Numbered from the stretch's first letter, positions 8,199 through 18,830 are shown. The stretch is DNA of 64,000 bases from Enterococcus faecium (GCF_029023785.1 NZ_CP118955.1:124001-188000), one strand, 5' to 3'. Notes: generated by a model from the sequence alone, not told the origin. Program-made: numbers and translations.

Positions 8199-8439
8199 GA
8201 GGTTGTGAAAAAGCTGTTCTGCATCAAGTAATAAGCCCAGCCAAACAAAAATAGCTCCTCCTATTTTTCGTTTTTCTGGGCTTATTACCGCAGATGCAAG
8301 CTTTTGAACACCGTTTAAGGAAGAGGTCGTGACAGAAGTGGTCAGTTTCAAGAAATAAGAAGGGATTTACGAAAATTGCTTCTCAAATTTTTGTAAAATT
8401 ACGGCTTATTTCTGAAGAAGTAGATGAAACAACGTTTAT
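8199..8439 (+). repeat. Intergenic modular repeat: A module then C module, forward orientation
   Basis: The A module spans 8199-8317, starting GAGGTTGTGAAA and ending GAACACCGTTTA. Its inner arms end in AGTAATAAG and CTTATTACC, which can pair. The C module spans 8322-8439, starting GAGGTCGTGACAG and ending GAAACAACGTTTA. Four bases separate the modules. Together with a terminator they fill most of the 407-base gap before ymdB. Confidence 0.85.
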
Positions 8440-8447
8440 TCGGGAAA

Positions 8448-8487
8448 TGGGACTGTGACAAGATGTTTGTCATAGTCCCATTTTTTT
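8448..8487 (+). terminator. Terminator downstream of the repeat array
   Basis: The stem TGGGACTGTGACAA/TTGTCATAGTCCCA is followed by seven T residues. It probably ends the transcript from the FNT-AlkD-Cof genes. Confidence 0.88.
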
Positions 8488-8603
8488 ATTTTATTTTTCA
8501 AAACTAAGAAATACCAGGAAAGAGTTCCTTTTGTTTGACCTTTTCTTTCTTATTGAAAACAACTATAATATAGAGTGATGTTAAAAGAGAAGAGGAATTT
8601 AGT

Positions 8604-9401
8604 GTGCGGGTATTGTTTATTGGTGATGTAGTAGGTTCAATGGGACGAGAGATGATTACTGAATATCTTCCTAGATTGAAGAAGAAGTACCGTCCGCAAG
8701 TAACGATTGTAAATGGTGAGAATGCCGCTTCTGGACGTGGAATCACAGAAAAAATCTATAAAAAATTTTTGCAAGACGGCGTAGATGTCGTGACGATGGG
8801 GAATCATACGTGGGACAACCGCGGAATCTTTGAGTTTGTAAATGAAGCTAAAAAGATGGTTCGTCCGGCAAATTTTCCGGAAGGGACGCCTGGACAAGGG
8901 ATGGTCTTTGTCAAAGTGAACCAAGTCGAACTGGCAGTGATCAACATGCAGGCTCGTTCTTTTATGGTGGACTTGGATGATCCTTTTCGTAAAATGAATG
9001 AGCTGGTAGAAGAAGCCAGAAAACGTACGCCGATCATTTTTGTAGATTTTCATGGAGAAACAACAAGTGAAAAACAAGCAATGGGCTGGTTTTTAGATGG
9101 GAAAGTTTCAGCAGTGGTCGGTACACATACACACGTTCAGACAAATGATGCGCGAATTTTGCCAAGAGGAACAGCGTATCTGACAGACGTTGGGATGACA
9201 GGTCCCTATGATGGTATTTTGGGTATGCGCAGAGAACCTGTAATCGAAAAGTTTCTGACCGCATTACCAAAACGTTTTGAAGTTGTGGAACAAGGCCGAT
9301 CGATTTTAAGCGGCTGTATCTTGGAATTGGATGATACGACAGGTCATGCAAAAGAAATCCAGCTGATTCAGATCAACGATGATCGACCGTTCATGGAGTA
9401 G
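8604..9401 (+). CDS. ymdB: YmdB-type metallophosphoesterase (2',3'-cyclic nucleotide phosphodiesterase)
   Basis: A 265-residue calcineurin-like phosphoesterase of the TIGR00282/YmdB family. Metal-binding motifs in order are GDVVGS near residues 7-12, NGENAA near 37-42, GNHTWD near 67-72, DFHGETTSEKQAM near 148-160 and GTHTHVQT near 173-180. Bacillus YmdB hydrolyses 2',3'-cAMP and affects biofilm and RNA turnover. GTG at 8604 is in frame with RVLFIGDVV and has AGAGGA upstream. It is followed by the ylbF-family gene and mutSL, an arrangement similar to the ymdB-ymcA-mutSL region of Bacillus. Confidence 0.92.
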   Translation: MRVLFIGDVVGSMGREMITEYLPRLKKKYRPQVTIVNGENAASGRGITEKIYKKFLQDGVDVVTMGNHTWDNRGIFEFVNEAKKMVRPANFPEGTPGQGMVFVKVNQVELAVINMQARSFMVDLDDPFRKMNELVEEARKRTPIIFVDFHGETTSEKQAMGWFLDGKVSAVVGTHTHVQTNDARILPRGTAYLTDVGMTGPYDGILGMRREPVIEKFLTALPKRFEVVEQGRSILSGCILELDDTTGHAKEIQLIQINDDRPFME

Positions 9402-9417
9402 AAAGAGAGGCAGTTTT

Positions 9418-9792
9418 TTGCAGCAGGAGCCGGAAATTCAAAAAGAAGTAAGGAAACTGACAAAACTTTTAAGAGAGAATGAAACGATCATTCGCTACAA
9501 AGAACTTGAAGAAAAGATCCAGCAAAACCAGTATTTAGCTGAGTTGAGAGAAAAAATCAAACAAGCGCAAAAAGATGCTGTTCATTTTGCCCACTATGAC
9601 AAACCAGCAGCAGAACAAGAAGCAATCAAACAAGCGGATCAATTCATGCAAGAATTTGATCAGCATCCGCTTGTTGTAGCTTATAGAAAACAGCTGTTGG
9701 AAGCAGATGATCTGCTTCATCATTTAACAACTATGATACAAGAAGAAATCAATGGACAAATAGAGGAGGAAAAACATGCCTCAAAAAACTAA
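9418..9792 (+). CDS. YlbF/YmcA (RicA/RicF) family protein
   Basis: A 124-residue helical protein with YlbF-family segments: [20 protein letters not shown] near the N-terminus and [20 protein letters not shown] in the second half. In Bacillus, YlbF, YmcA and YaaT form the Ric complex, which guides RNase Y processing and supports competence and biofilm formation. The position just before mutS points to the YmcA (RicA) branch. I prefer TTG at 9418, preceded by GAGAGG, over ATG 9379, which lies inside ymdB with no ribosome site. Its end overlaps mutS by 17 bases, implying coupling. Confidence 0.8.
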   Translation: MQQEPEIQKEVRKLTKLLRENETIIRYKELEEKIQQNQYLAELREKIKQAQKDAVHFAHYDKPAAEQEAIKQADQFMQEFDQHPLVVAYRKQLLEADDLLHHLTTMIQEEINGQIEEEKHASKN

Positions 9793-12421
9793 AAATACTC
9801 CTATGATGGAACAATATCTAAGCATCAAGGCCCAATACCAAGATGCTTTTTTGTTCTATCGTTTAGGAGACTTTTATGAACTATTTTACGAAGATGCGAT
9901 CAAAGCGTCACAGCTTTTGGAATTAACGTTGACGAGCAGAAATCGAAATGCAGAAGAACCTATTCCTATGTGCGGTGTACCTCACCATGCAGCACAAGGA
10001 TATATCGATGCCTTGATTGAAAAAGGCTATAAAGTAGCGATTTGCGAGCAGGTAGAAGATCCAAAGACGACTAAAGGGATGGTCAAGCGCGAAGTGATCC
10101 AGCTAGTCACTCCTGGTACAGTCATGGACAGCAAAGGATTGTCGGCAAAAGACAACAATTTTTTAACAGCTGTAGTTAGTCAAGGAAATGAATTTGGCTT
10201 TGCTTATGCCGATTTAAGTACGGGAGAATTGAAGACGGCTCGGTTGCATGATGAAGAAGCTGTTTTAAATGAAGCCTCTGCATTGCAGACAAAAGAACTC
10301 GTATTAGGCAGTGAGATCACTGATACCCTTCGTGAACAGCTAAGCGGGCGTTTAGGGCTAGTCTTTTCTCAACAAAATGAGATGGAAGAAAACGCGGAAT
10401 TTAGCTTTTTGACAAGCGAACTAGTCGATCCGCTGAAAAAAGAAGCAACCGGCAAACTATTGACTTATTTATCGGTGACACAAAAGCGGAGTTTAGCTCA
10501 TATCCAAAAAGCAGTAGAATACCAACCAGATCATTTTTTGAAAATGGATTATTATTCAAAATTCAACCTAGAATTAAGCCAATCTATTCGGACTGGGAAA
10601 AAGCACGGCACTCTTCTATGGTTGTTAGATGAAACAAAAACAGCAATGGGTGGCCGTTTACTAAAACAATGGCTAGACCGTCCGCTTATCCAGGCAAAAC
10701 AAATTAAAGCAAGACAAGAAATGGTCGCTTCTTTGTTAGACAGCTATTTTGAACGTATCGATTTGCAGTCAGCATTAACGAAAGTCTATGATCTGGAACG
10801 CCTAGCAGGTCGAGTAGCTTTCGGTAATGTCAATGGGCGAGACTTGATCCAGCTGAAAAATTCTTTAGAACAAGTGCCAATGATCAGAGGGTTGATTGAA
10901 GGAATCGATCAAGGTCAATGGCAAAGTCTGCTTTCAGAAATGCAGCCGATGGACCATCTCGTCCAATTGATCGACCAAGCTATCCAAGATGATCCGCCGT
11001 TACAAATAACGGAAGGAAACATCATCAAAGATGGATTCAATGAGCAGCTCGATATGTACCGTTCTGCTATGAGAAACGGAAAGAAATGGTTGGCAGAACT
11101 TGAAGCAAAAGAGCGTCAAGAAACAGGAATCAAAAACTTAAAAATCGGATTTAACCGCGTTTTCGGTTATTATATAGAAATCACAAAAGCAAATCTTGGA
11201 AATGCAGAACTGGAGAAGTATGAACGAAAACAAACTTTAGCAAATGCAGAGCGTTTCATCACACCAGAACTAAAAGAATTGGAGACACAAATCCTCGAAG
11301 CAGAAGAAAAATCTGTTGATTTAGAATATCAGTTGTTTTTAGCTGTGAGAGAAGAAGTCAAAAAGGCTATCCAGCCGCTACAAGTACTTGCAAAAGCAAT
11401 CAGTGCAGTAGATGTGCTACAAAGTTTTGCAACGATCAGCGAACGCTATCAGTATGTTCGGCCAGAACTTGTCAGTGACAAGCATCAGCTTCTGATCAAA
11501 GACGGACGACATCCTGTAGTAGAAAAAGTATTAGGACATCAGGAATATATCCCTAACAGCGTAGAAATGGCAGAAGACGAAATGATCTTGCTGATTACAG
11601 GACCGAATATGTCTGGTAAAAGTACGTATATGCGACAGTTGGCATTAACTGTTCTGATGGCGCAAATGGGCTGTTTCGTTCCGGCAAAACAAGCAGTTTT
11701 ACCTATTTTTGATCGGATTTTTACCCGAATTGGTGCAAGTGACGACTTAATTGCTGGACAAAGTACTTTTATGGTAGAGATGATGGAAGCCAATCAAGCC
11801 CTGCGTTATGCTACGCCAAACAGTTTGATTTTGTTTGACGAACTAGGGCGAGGAACAGCAACCTATGACGGAATGGCGTTGGCCCAAGCAATCATCGAAT
11901 ATATCCATCGTCATGTACAAGCAAAAACACTCTTTTCTACTCATTATCATGAACTGACGGTACTTGAGAAAGAACTTCCGCAGCTTAAAAATGTCCATGT
12001 TGGAGCCGTTGAAAAAGACGGAGAAGTTGTCTTCTTGCATAAAATGATGGATGGACCTGCGGATAAAAGCTACGGCATACATGTGGCAAAGATCGCAGGA
12101 TTGCCTTCCAATCTACTAGAACGAGCAGCAGATATCCTGCATACGCTAGAAAATGGCGATAACGGACACCATACTGTTCCAGCTGAAGTAGAAGAGAAAA
12201 CTAAAACAGCCAAACAGGAGCAAATAAAACCACCTGCAGAAAAAGTAAATCAAGACCATATACAAGACCGTGTAAAAGAAGAAAACCAACAGCTTTCTTT
12301 ATTCAGTGAATTATCCGAAAATGAAACAGAAGTCATTGAATCACTGAAGCAAATAAATTTACTAGAAATGACGCCAATGGATGCACTAAACACATTATAT
12401 GAATTACAAAAACAACTGTAG
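9776..12421 (+). CDS. mutS: DNA mismatch repair protein MutS
   Basis: An 881-residue full-length MutS. The mismatch-reading Phe-x-Glu is FYE at residues 33-35. The ATPase Walker A motif is GPNMSGKST at about 609-617, followed by the [12 protein letters not shown] signature and the STHYHEL switch. The C-terminal tail after about residue 800 is charged and low in complexity, as usual. MutS dimers find mismatches and recruit MutL. AGAGGAGG precedes the ATG at 9776, which overlaps the ylbF-family gene; mutL follows after 17 bases. Confidence 0.98.
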   Translation: MPQKTKNTPMMEQYLSIKAQYQDAFLFYRLGDFYELFYEDAIKASQLLELTLTSRNRNAEEPIPMCGVPHHAAQGYIDALIEKGYKVAICEQVEDPKTTKGMVKREVIQLVTPGTVMDSKGLSAKDNNFLTAVVSQGNEFGFAYADLSTGELKTARLHDEEAVLNEASALQTKELVLGSEITDTLREQLSGRLGLVFSQQNEMEENAEFSFLTSELVDPLKKEATGKLLTYLSVTQKRSLAHIQKAVEYQPDHFLKMDYYSKFNLELSQSIRTGKKHGTLLWLLDETKTAMGGRLLKQWLDRPLIQAKQIKARQEMVASLLDSYFERIDLQSALTKVYDLERLAGRVAFGNVNGRDLIQLKNSLEQVPMIRGLIEGIDQGQWQSLLSEMQPMDHLVQLIDQAIQDDPPLQITEGNIIKDGFNEQLDMYRSAMRNGKKWLAELEAKERQETGIKNLKIGFNRVFGYYIEITKANLGNAELEKYERKQTLANAERFITPELKELETQILEAEEKSVDLEYQLFLAVREEVKKAIQPLQVLAKAISAVDVLQSFATISERYQYVRPELVSDKHQLLIKDGRHPVVEKVLGHQEYIPNSVEMAEDEMILLITGPNMSGKSTYMRQLALTVLMAQMGCFVPAKQAVLPIFDRIFTRIGASDDLIAGQSTFMVEMMEANQALRYATPNSLILFDELGRGTATYDGMALAQAIIEYIHRHVQAKTLFSTHYHELTVLEKELPQLKNVHVGAVEKDGEVVFLHKMMDGPADKSYGIHVAKIAGLPSNLLERAADILHTLENGDNGHHTVPAEVEEKTKTAKQEQIKPPAEKVNQDHIQDRVKEENQQLSLFSELSENETEVIESLKQINLLEMTPMDALNTLYELQKQL

Positions 12422-12438
12422 GAAGAAGGCGGATATCG

Positions 12439-14547
12439 ATGGCCAAAATCCAAGAATTATCTGAACGTTTAGCTAATCAGATCGCTGCGGGAGAAGTAGT
12501 GGAGCGACCAGCTTCCGTTGTGAAAGAATTAGTGGAAAATGCAATTGACGCCGGCAGTACTCAGATTGATATCTTAGTTGAAGAAGCGGGACTGCGGACG
12601 ATCCAAGTGATTGATAACGGAGAAGGCATTTTGGCAGACGACGTAGAGAATGCCTTCAAGCGGCATGCGACAAGTAAGATCCATAATCGCGACGATCTTT
12701 TTCGCATACGAACGCTGGGCTTTCGAGGGGAAGCTTTGCCAAGTATTGCCTCTGTTTCTGAAATGACTCTGGAAACGGCGAATCAGGAAGAAAAACAAGG
12801 CACCTATCTGTCGCTGAAAGGCGGAGAAGTTATTGAGCATCGACCAGCACCACTGCGTCAAGGAACGAAGATTACCGTCAGCAATCTGTTTTTCAATACG
12901 CCAGCCCGCTTGAAATACGTGAAAACACTGCACACAGAATTAGCGAACATCGGGGACATCGTCAATCGACTGGCATTGAGTCATCCATCGATTGCTTTTC
13001 GTTTAGTACATGATGGAAACAAAATGCTGGCAACTGCTGGAAATGGCGATCTGAAACAAACAATTGCGGGAATCTACGGATTATCTACCGCAAAAAAAAT
13101 GCTGAAAATCGAAGGAAAAGATCTAGATTTTGAGTTATTTGGCTATGTTTCATTGCCTGAGGTGACTCGTGCCAGTAGGAATTACTTATCGACGATCATC
13201 AATGGACGTTTTATCAAGAACTTTTCCTTGAATAAAGCAATCGTTGCAGGTTATGGGTCAAAATTAATGGTCGGTCGTTTCCCTATTGCTGTATTGGAAA
13301 TCAAAATGGACCCGCTTTTAGTAGATGTAAATGTTCATCCGACGAAGCAGGAAGTCCGGCTGTCGAAGGAAAAAGAACTAACAGAGCTAATTAGTAACGC
13401 CATTCAAAAAGCATTGTCTCAAGAAAATCTGATTCCAAGTGCAGCGGATAATCTACGGTTTAAGAAAAAAGTACCTGATCAGCCTAAAACAGAACAAATC
13501 GAAATCGATTTGTCCTACGCTTTTGAAGAAGAAAAACCTAAAAAGCCAAGTAGTTTGAATTTTGATCGAGAGACAGGTACCTTTTTCGTAGAAGAACCAA
13601 AGAACACATTTGTTGACAGAATTGTTGATAAGTCTGTGGAAAATGTTGAAAACTATTCTGGTTTTTCTGAAGAAAACACCACTTATCCAGAAAAAACAGC
13701 GAAAACGGTGGATAAGTTTGGTGAAAATGTTGATAACTTTGTAGAAAAAACAGTGGAAAAATCTGAAAAGAAAGAATTTCCCATTGTGGATAACATGGAG
13801 AAAACAAATGAAGAACAAGCAGATAAATCCGTAGAAGAGGATGAAAAGATTTACGAGGAAGAATTGACACTCCATCCTGAATTTGATTTCACTCAAGGAA
13901 ACGACAAAACATTAGAACAAGCCATCAAGAAATTAGAAACGGAAAAACCAGTACAACGTTTTCCTCAGTTGGAATATTTTGGACAGATGCACGGAACGTA
14001 TCTTTTTGCCCAAAGTAGCGATGGGTTGTACATCATTGATCAGCATGCTGCCCAAGAGCGCATTAAGTATGAATATTTCCGGGAAAAAATTGGGGAAGTA
14101 TCTGATGATCTGCAAGAATTGCTTGTTCCATTTGTGTTAGACTATCCAAACAGTGATGCTTTGAAATTAAAAGAGCAAAAACACTTGCTAGAAGATGCAG
14201 GGATTTATTTAGAAGAATTTGGTCAAAACAGCTTTATTGTACGGGCCCATCCTACTTGGTATCCCAATGGAGAAGAAGAATCGATTATTCGGGAGATGAT
14301 CGATATGCTGCTGACAACTGGAAGTGTGAGTGTAAAAAAATTCCGTGAAGCAACAGCAATCATGATGAGTTGCAAACGATCGATTAAAGCCAACCATTAT
14401 TTGAATGAAGCACAAGCACGTGTGCTGCTGAAGGATCTGGCACGATGCGAAAATCCTTTCAATTGTCCCCATGGCCGTCCAGTATTGATTCACTTTACCA
14501 ATTCGGATATGGAAAGGATGTTCAAACGAATCCAAGACCCGCATTAA
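12439..14547 (+). CDS. mutL: DNA mismatch repair protein MutL
   Basis: A 702-residue MutL. The N-terminal GHKL ATPase has [12 protein letters not shown] near residues 31-42, DNGEGI near 58-63 and GFRGEAL near 94-100. The C-terminal domain has the endonuclease metal motif [12 protein letters not shown] at about 534-545, plus SCKRSIKA and CPHGRPVLI, so it should nick DNA as Firmicute MutL does. The linker (about residues 390-480) is a degenerate repeat of VDK/VEN/VDN units. At DNA level it carries several 9-mers resembling DnaA boxes. The gene follows mutS with a 17-base gap. Confidence 0.98.
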   Translation: MAKIQELSERLANQIAAGEVVERPASVVKELVENAIDAGSTQIDILVEEAGLRTIQVIDNGEGILADDVENAFKRHATSKIHNRDDLFRIRTLGFRGEALPSIASVSEMTLETANQEEKQGTYLSLKGGEVIEHRPAPLRQGTKITVSNLFFNTPARLKYVKTLHTELANIGDIVNRLALSHPSIAFRLVHDGNKMLATAGNGDLKQTIAGIYGLSTAKKMLKIEGKDLDFELFGYVSLPEVTRASRNYLSTIINGRFIKNFSLNKAIVAGYGSKLMVGRFPIAVLEIKMDPLLVDVNVHPTKQEVRLSKEKELTELISNAIQKALSQENLIPSAADNLRFKKKVPDQPKTEQIEIDLSYAFEEEKPKKPSSLNFDRETGTFFVEEPKNTFVDRIVDKSVENVENYSGFSEENTTYPEKTAKTVDKFGENVDNFVEKTVEKSEKKEFPIVDNMEKTNEEQADKSVEEDEKIYEEELTLHPEFDFTQGNDKTLEQAIKKLETEKPVQRFPQLEYFGQMHGTYLFAQSSDGLYIIDQHAAQERIKYEYFREKIGEVSDDLQELLVPFVLDYPNSDALKLKEQKHLLEDAGIYLEEFGQNSFIVRAHPTWYPNGEEESIIREMIDMLLTTGSVSVKKFREATAIMMSCKRSIKANHYLNEAQARVLLKDLARCENPFNCPHGRPVLIHFTNSDMERMFKRIQDPH

Positions 14548-14568
14548 GTCAAAGAGAAGAGGGAAAAC

Positions 14569-15129
14569 ATGAAGATTGTATTAGCATCCCAATCACCAAG
14601 AAGAAAAGAGTTATTGGCTCATATCGTTTCAGAATTCGAGATTGAACCTGCTGATATCGATGAAACGCCATTTCCAGACGAACAGCCCGTCGATTATGTT
14701 CGTAGAATGGCTGAAGAAAAAGCACGAACTGTCTGGGAACAAGATGAAAAAGAAGACCATTTAGTGATTGCCAGTGACACGACTGTTGTTCTCAATCAAG
14801 AGATCATGGGTAAACCAGAAGATCTGGCTGAGGCTGAATTCATGCTGAAAAAACTAAGCGGGGAAACACATACTGTATATACAGCTGTTGTTTTAAAAAC
14901 AAAGGAACGAGAAGAACGGATACTAGCAGAAGCACATGTCACTTTTTATCCTTTGACAGACGAAGAGATCAAACGCTACTTGGAGACGGGGGATTATGCG
15001 GATAAGGCAGGGGCATACGGCATCCAAAATGCTGCGAGTGTATTCGTCAAAGAAATTTCTGGAGATTATTACAGTATCGTAGGATTTCCGATTGGTGCTG
15101 TCAATCAGGCACTGAAAACATTCATTTAA
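14569..15129 (+). CDS. maf: Maf family nucleotide pyrophosphatase
   Basis: A 186-residue Maf protein. It begins with the signature ASQSPRRKELL near residues 5-15 and contains SDTTVVLN near 70-77, the KPEDLAEA region and GDYADKAGAYGIQ near 141-153. Maf/YhdE enzymes hydrolyse dTTP, UTP and modified nucleotides and are linked to septum inhibition when overproduced. It follows mutL by 21 bases with AGAGGG upstream of the ATG. It is likely the last gene of the ymdB-mutSL-maf run, since a strong terminator follows. Confidence 0.93.
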   Translation: MKIVLASQSPRRKELLAHIVSEFEIEPADIDETPFPDEQPVDYVRRMAEEKARTVWEQDEKEDHLVIASDTTVVLNQEIMGKPEDLAEAEFMLKKLSGETHTVYTAVVLKTKEREERILAEAHVTFYPLTDEEIKRYLETGDYADKAGAYGIQNAASVFVKEISGDYYSIVGFPIGAVNQALKTFI

Positions 15130-15132
15130 ACA

Positions 15133-15187
15133 AAAAAGCGGACTATCTGATTTTCGATTGAAAATCCATGATAGCCCGTTTTTTTTA
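15133..15187. terminator. Bidirectional terminator between maf and treP
   Basis: The arms CGGACTATC and GATAGCCCG enclose an inner GATTTTC/GAAAATC pairing. An A-run precedes and a T-run follows, so it can serve both converging genes. Confidence 0.85.
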
Positions 15188-15213
15188 TTGAAAAGATTAC
15201 TTATCTACTCTGA

Positions 15214-17202
15214 CTAAGATTTTACTTCAGCTTTACCGACTGCTTCGCCCGGGCGAACAAGTCCTGATTGGTCAAGAGAAAGTCCTGCAACTTTTTCATT
15301 ATTGGTCAAAGCAACAATAATGTCAGTTTTCTTGCCAGCTTGTTCTATTTCTGGCAAATCCATTTCAGCAATCAGGGTCTCTGGTGTGACAAGGTATCCT
15401 TCTTTCACGAATACATTGAAAGGAACACCCTTTAGTTCAACAGTATCTAATCCCATGTGAACAAGTACTTCCAGCCCCTCATTAGAAAGAATACCAATGG
15501 CATGTTTTGTTTCAAAGACACTCGTCACTTTACCGTTTACTGGTGCATAGACTTTGCCGTTTGACGGTTCGACAGCATAACCGTCACCCATCATTTTTTG
15601 TGAGAAAACTGGGTCATTTACTTCAGTTATTTCCTTGATGGTCCCTGCAGCGACTGCGAATAATGTTTCTTTTGTTGCAACTGCCGTACCAGTTGCTGAA
15701 ACAGGTTCGAAAGACTGTGGCGTTGCTGTTGCGCCATTTGCTGTTTGAAGTTGTACATCAGCAGCATTTTCAGGAACAGCAGGATCAATCTTATTCAAAA
15801 TTCCCTGACGTCTAAAGATGATCGTCAAGCCAAATGGAATGATGACAGCAATGATCATTGCGATGATGAAAGGTACCCATGTTTCTGCTTGGATAGCTAG
15901 TATTCCTGGCAAACCGCCTACTCCGATCGCGTTAGCTCGAACACCCATCAAGTTAGCAAACATGCCAGCTAATCCAGAGCCGACCATTGCAGCGACGAAA
16001 GGATAGACGTATTTCAAATTGATTCCGAACATAGCAGGTTCAGTTACGCCTAAGTAACAAGAAATCATTGCTGGAATCGAGATTTGTTCTTCTTTTTTAT
16101 TCCCACGATGTAAGAAGATGATGGCTAAGACTGCAGAGCCTTGGGCGATATTTGATAAAGCAATCATCGGCCATAAATTCGTTGATCCGAAATCTGCAAT
16201 CAGCTGCATATCGATGGCATTGGTCATATGGTGGAGACCAGTAATCACTAAAGGAGCATACAGGAATCCGAATACGGCACTAAACAACCAGCTGATAGAA
16301 GACGTCAATCCAGTATTTACGATATTTGAGATCCAGCTTCCGACTGTCCAGCCGATAGGACCTAAAATAACGTGTGCAGCTAAAACAGTTGGTAACAATG
16401 AAAACAATGGAACAAAAATCATCGAGATCGACTGAGGGATATATTTGCGGAAGAAGATTTCTAGATACGCTAACATAAACCCTGCCAGCATGGCTGGAAT
16501 AACTTGCGCTTGATAACCAATCATCTGGACTTGAGCAAAACCAAAATCCCAAAATGGAATATCTGCTGCGGCTGTGGAAGCTACACTATAAGCATTTAAT
16601 AATTGCGGAGAAACTAACGTAATTCCTAAAACGATTCCTAATATTTGTGTAGTACCCATCTTTTTTGCAATACTCCAAGTGATACCTACTGGAAGAAAAT
16701 GGAAAATTGCTTCACCCGGTAACCACAAAAAGGCATTGACACCATTCCAAAACTTCGAGTGTTCAACGATTGTTCCACCAAGACTTTCAAACTGGATACC
16801 TTCAAGTACATTTCTGAATCCAAGGATCAATCCACCGACAATGATTGCAGGAATCAGTGGTGTAAAGATTTCTGCTAAAACGGCAATAGCACGTTGAACG
16901 GGATGAAGGTTTTGTTTTGCAGCTGCTTTTCCTTGTTCTTTGGAAACCCCTTCAACTCCAGATACTGCAACGAAGTCGTTATAAAAAGTAGAAACATCGT
17001 TTCCTATGATGACTTGGAACTGTCCTGCATTCGTGAACATCCCTTTTACGCTAGGTATATCTTCGATCGCTTTTTCGTCCGCTTTTCCTGGATCATTCAG
17101 GACAAAACGCATACGAGTCGCACAATGACTAACTGCAGCAATATTTTCTTTTCCGCCGATATCATGTAACAGCTTCTCGGCATCTGCTTGATATTTTGCC
17201 AT
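15214..17202 (-). CDS. treP: PTS trehalose-type transporter EIIBCA
   Basis: A 662-residue PTS permease with domains in the order B-C-A. EIIB occupies residues 1-80, with the phosphorylated cysteine C27 in SHCATRMRF. EIIC (about 110-460) has ten or so helices. A linker rich in A and T residues follows, and the glucose-type EIIA ends the protein with the active histidine in VHMGLDTV. It phosphorylates the sugar during uptake, giving trehalose-6-phosphate if the substrate call is right. MAKYQADAEK at 17202 is chosen since AAAGGGG precedes it. The divergent treR and the TreR-like operator support trehalose. No trehalose-6-phosphate hydrolase or phosphorylase gene is in the window. Confidence 0.88.
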   Translation of the reverse strand: MAKYQADAEKLLHDIGGKENIAAVSHCATRMRFVLNDPGKADEKAIEDIPSVKGMFTNAGQFQVIIGNDVSTFYNDFVAVSGVEGVSKEQGKAAAKQNLHPVQRAIAVLAEIFTPLIPAIIVGGLILGFRNVLEGIQFESLGGTIVEHSKFWNGVNAFLWLPGEAIFHFLPVGITWSIAKKMGTTQILGIVLGITLVSPQLLNAYSVASTAAADIPFWDFGFAQVQMIGYQAQVIPAMLAGFMLAYLEIFFRKYIPQSISMIFVPLFSLLPTVLAAHVILGPIGWTVGSWISNIVNTGLTSSISWLFSAVFGFLYAPLVITGLHHMTNAIDMQLIADFGSTNLWPMIALSNIAQGSAVLAIIFLHRGNKKEEQISIPAMISCYLGVTEPAMFGINLKYVYPFVAAMVGSGLAGMFANLMGVRANAIGVGGLPGILAIQAETWVPFIIAMIIAVIIPFGLTIIFRRQGILNKIDPAVPENAADVQLQTANGATATPQSFEPVSATGTAVATKETLFAVAAGTIKEITEVNDPVFSQKMMGDGYAVEPSNGKVYAPVNGKVTSVFETKHAIGILSNEGLEVLVHMGLDTVELKGVPFNVFVKEGYLVTPETLIAEMDLPEIEQAGKKTDIIVALTNNEKVAGLSLDQSGLVRPGEAVGKAEVKS

Positions 17203-17224
17203 ATCAATAAACCCCTTTCTCTTA

Positions 17225-17240
17225 ACTTGTCTATGCAAGT
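17225..17240. promoter_or_regulatory. TreR-like operator before treP
   Basis: ACTTGTCTATGCAAGT is an inverted repeat (ACTTG, 6 bases, CAAGT) close to the known Firmicute TreR operator, whose core is TTGTATATACAA. It lies between the -10 region and the treP start, where a bound repressor would block transcription. Confidence 0.65.
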
Positions 17241-17253
17241 TGTTTCTTCATTT

Positions 17254-17291
17254 ACTATACTTTTTTTCGGAGAGAATTGCAAGCGTTTTAT
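17254..17291 (-). promoter_or_regulatory. treP promoter with overlapping cre site
   Basis: On the minus strand, -35 TTGCAA (17282-17277) and -10 TATAGT (17259-17254) are 17 bases apart. TGCAAGCGTTTTAT at 17278-17291 matches the CcpA cre consensus at about 12 of 14 positions and covers the -35 box. Glucose repression by CcpA is therefore expected. Confidence 0.7.
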
Positions 17292-17424
17292 TAAAAAGTA
17301 CGAGAGAAAATGATATCGTTTTAAAAAGCTTAAAATAAGCTTTTCTTAAAAATAGGAACATTGAAATACAAAAAGAGCTGTAGTATAGTGAAGAAATGAT
17401 GGAAGAACGAGTGAGGGAAAAAAC

Positions 17425-18138
17425 ATGAATAAGTTCAATGAAATTTTTTTAGATTTGGAACAGAAAATTTTAGCGAAAGAATATCCTCCGCATTCGCTTT
17501 TACCCAGTGAGAACCAATTGATCAAAATTTATGGTGTTTCACGAGAAACAATTAGAAAAGCGCTGAATCTTTTGACTACGGAAGGTTATATTCAAAAAAA
17601 ACAAGGAAAAGGTTCGATCGTACTGGATCGGAATCGCTTCGACTTTCCTATTTCTGGATTGACTAGCTATAAAGAGCTACAGGAGACCCAACGTATTCCA
17701 AGTGAAACGATCATCCATACGTTAGAAGAAACAGAAGTGACAAAAGCATTGAACGAGATCACTGGCTGGGAGATCGGTGCGCCTGTTTGGCATTTGATAC
17801 GCGAAAGAAAAATCAATGGCGAAGTAGTTATATTAGACACCGATTATCTATTAAAGGAAATCGTTCCTATTTTAACTCCAGCACAAGCACAAGGATCGAT
17901 CTATGAATATTTTGAAAATGAGCTTTCTTTGACGATTGCTTACGCGCAAAAGGAGATCACAGTAGAAGAAGTAACGGAAATCATGAAAACAGCGATGGAT
18001 CTTCACGATGACACTTATGCAGTAGTAGTCAGAAGCCTCGTTCATCTGGAAGATACCCGCTGTTTCGAGTATTCTGAGTCGGTTCACCGATTAGATAAAT
18101 TCCGTTTCGTTGAGTTTGCCCGACGCCGAAAAGTGTAA
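17425..18138 (+). CDS. treR: GntR-family trehalose operon repressor
   Basis: A 237-residue GntR/HutC-type repressor. The winged-helix domain near residues 1-70 contains LLPSENQLIKIYGVSRETIR, and a UTRA effector domain follows. TreR is known to bind trehalose-6-phosphate, which releases it from the operator. It is transcribed away from treP, and the inverted repeat at 17225 is a plausible target. ATG is preceded by GAGGGAAAA. Confidence 0.88.
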   Translation: MNKFNEIFLDLEQKILAKEYPPHSLLPSENQLIKIYGVSRETIRKALNLLTTEGYIQKKQGKGSIVLDRNRFDFPISGLTSYKELQETQRIPSETIIHTLEETEVTKALNEITGWEIGAPVWHLIRERKINGEVVILDTDYLLKEIVPILTPAQAQGSIYEYFENELSLTIAYAQKEITVEEVTEIMKTAMDLHDDTYAVVVRSLVHLEDTRCFEYSESVHRLDKFRFVEFARRRKV

Positions 18139-18161
18139 ATAGTTCAAAAGAAAGCAAATTG

Positions 18162-18190
18162 TTGGCATCTGTCCACTTTGGCGCTATGAT
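18162..18190 (+). promoter_or_regulatory. msrB promoter
   Basis: TTGGCA (18162-18167) and TATGAT (18185-18190) are 17 bases apart, shortly before the AAAGGGGG ribosome site of msrB. Confidence 0.6.
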
Positions 18191-18214
18191 AGGATCACAA
18201 AGGGGGCATTTTTA

Positions 18215-18661
18215 ATGGATAAACCAATAAGACCAGAAAAAGAAGAACTGAAAGAAAAGTTATCACCCATGGCTTATGCAGTCACACAAGAAAATGCAAC
18301 AGAACGACCATTTAGCGGGAAATATGATGATTTTTACGAAAAGGGGATCTATGTAGATATCGTCAGCGGTGAACCGTTATTCAGCTCTGCAGAAAAATAT
18401 GATGCAGGTTGTGGCTGGCCATCATTCAGCAAACCAATAACGAAAAGACAAGTGCGCGAAAAAGCCGATTTTTCTCATGGCATGCATCGAATAGAAGTTC
18501 GAAGCAAAGAAGCAGATTCTCATCTCGGACATGTGTTTACCGATGGACCAGTAGATCAAGGTGGTCTACGTTACTGCATCAATTCTGCCTCACTGAAATT
18601 CATTCCATATGAAAAGATGGATGAATTAGGTTATGGGGAATTCAAATCACTTGTAGAATAA
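18215..18661 (+). CDS. msrB: Peptide-methionine (R)-S-oxide reductase MsrB
   Basis: A 148-residue single-domain MsrB. Family segments are [13 protein letters not shown] near residues 64-76, [11 protein letters not shown] near 101-111 and RYCINSASL, with the catalytic cysteine at about C121. It reduces methionine-R-sulfoxide in proteins using thioredoxin. The zinc CxxC pairs seen in some MsrB enzymes are absent, so this is the metal-free form. It has its own promoter and a terminator follows. There is no msrA next to it. Confidence 0.95.
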   Translation: MDKPIRPEKEELKEKLSPMAYAVTQENATERPFSGKYDDFYEKGIYVDIVSGEPLFSSAEKYDAGCGWPSFSKPITKRQVREKADFSHGMHRIEVRSKEADSHLGHVFTDGPVDQGGLRYCINSASLKFIPYEKMDELGYGEFKSLVE

Positions 18662-18674
18662 TGGAAATACACAA

Positions 18675-18720
18675 AGAGCGGTACAATACGGGGATTTACT
18701 CGATCGTCCGCTCTTTTTTT
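18675..18720 (+). terminator. msrB terminator
   Basis: Arms AGAGCGG and CCGCTCT are followed by seven T residues. Confidence 0.75.
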
Positions 18721-18830
18721 ATTCAAGCGATTGCTATTTGAAAGAAACGCTCCCCAGACTCCTTTTTTCACAAGGTGAAATGTGCTACAATAAAGGGAAC
18801 GTATGTGTGCAAAAGAAAGAGGACTAGAAT

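Noticed and set aside
8637..9077. Minus-strand 146-codon frame opposite ymdB
   Set aside because: Antisense shadow of a conserved gene with no ribosome site or domain.
13453..13896. Minus-strand open frame of 147 codons inside mutL
   Set aside because: It mirrors the low-complexity VDK/VEN linker, has no recognisable domain and lies fully within a certain gene.
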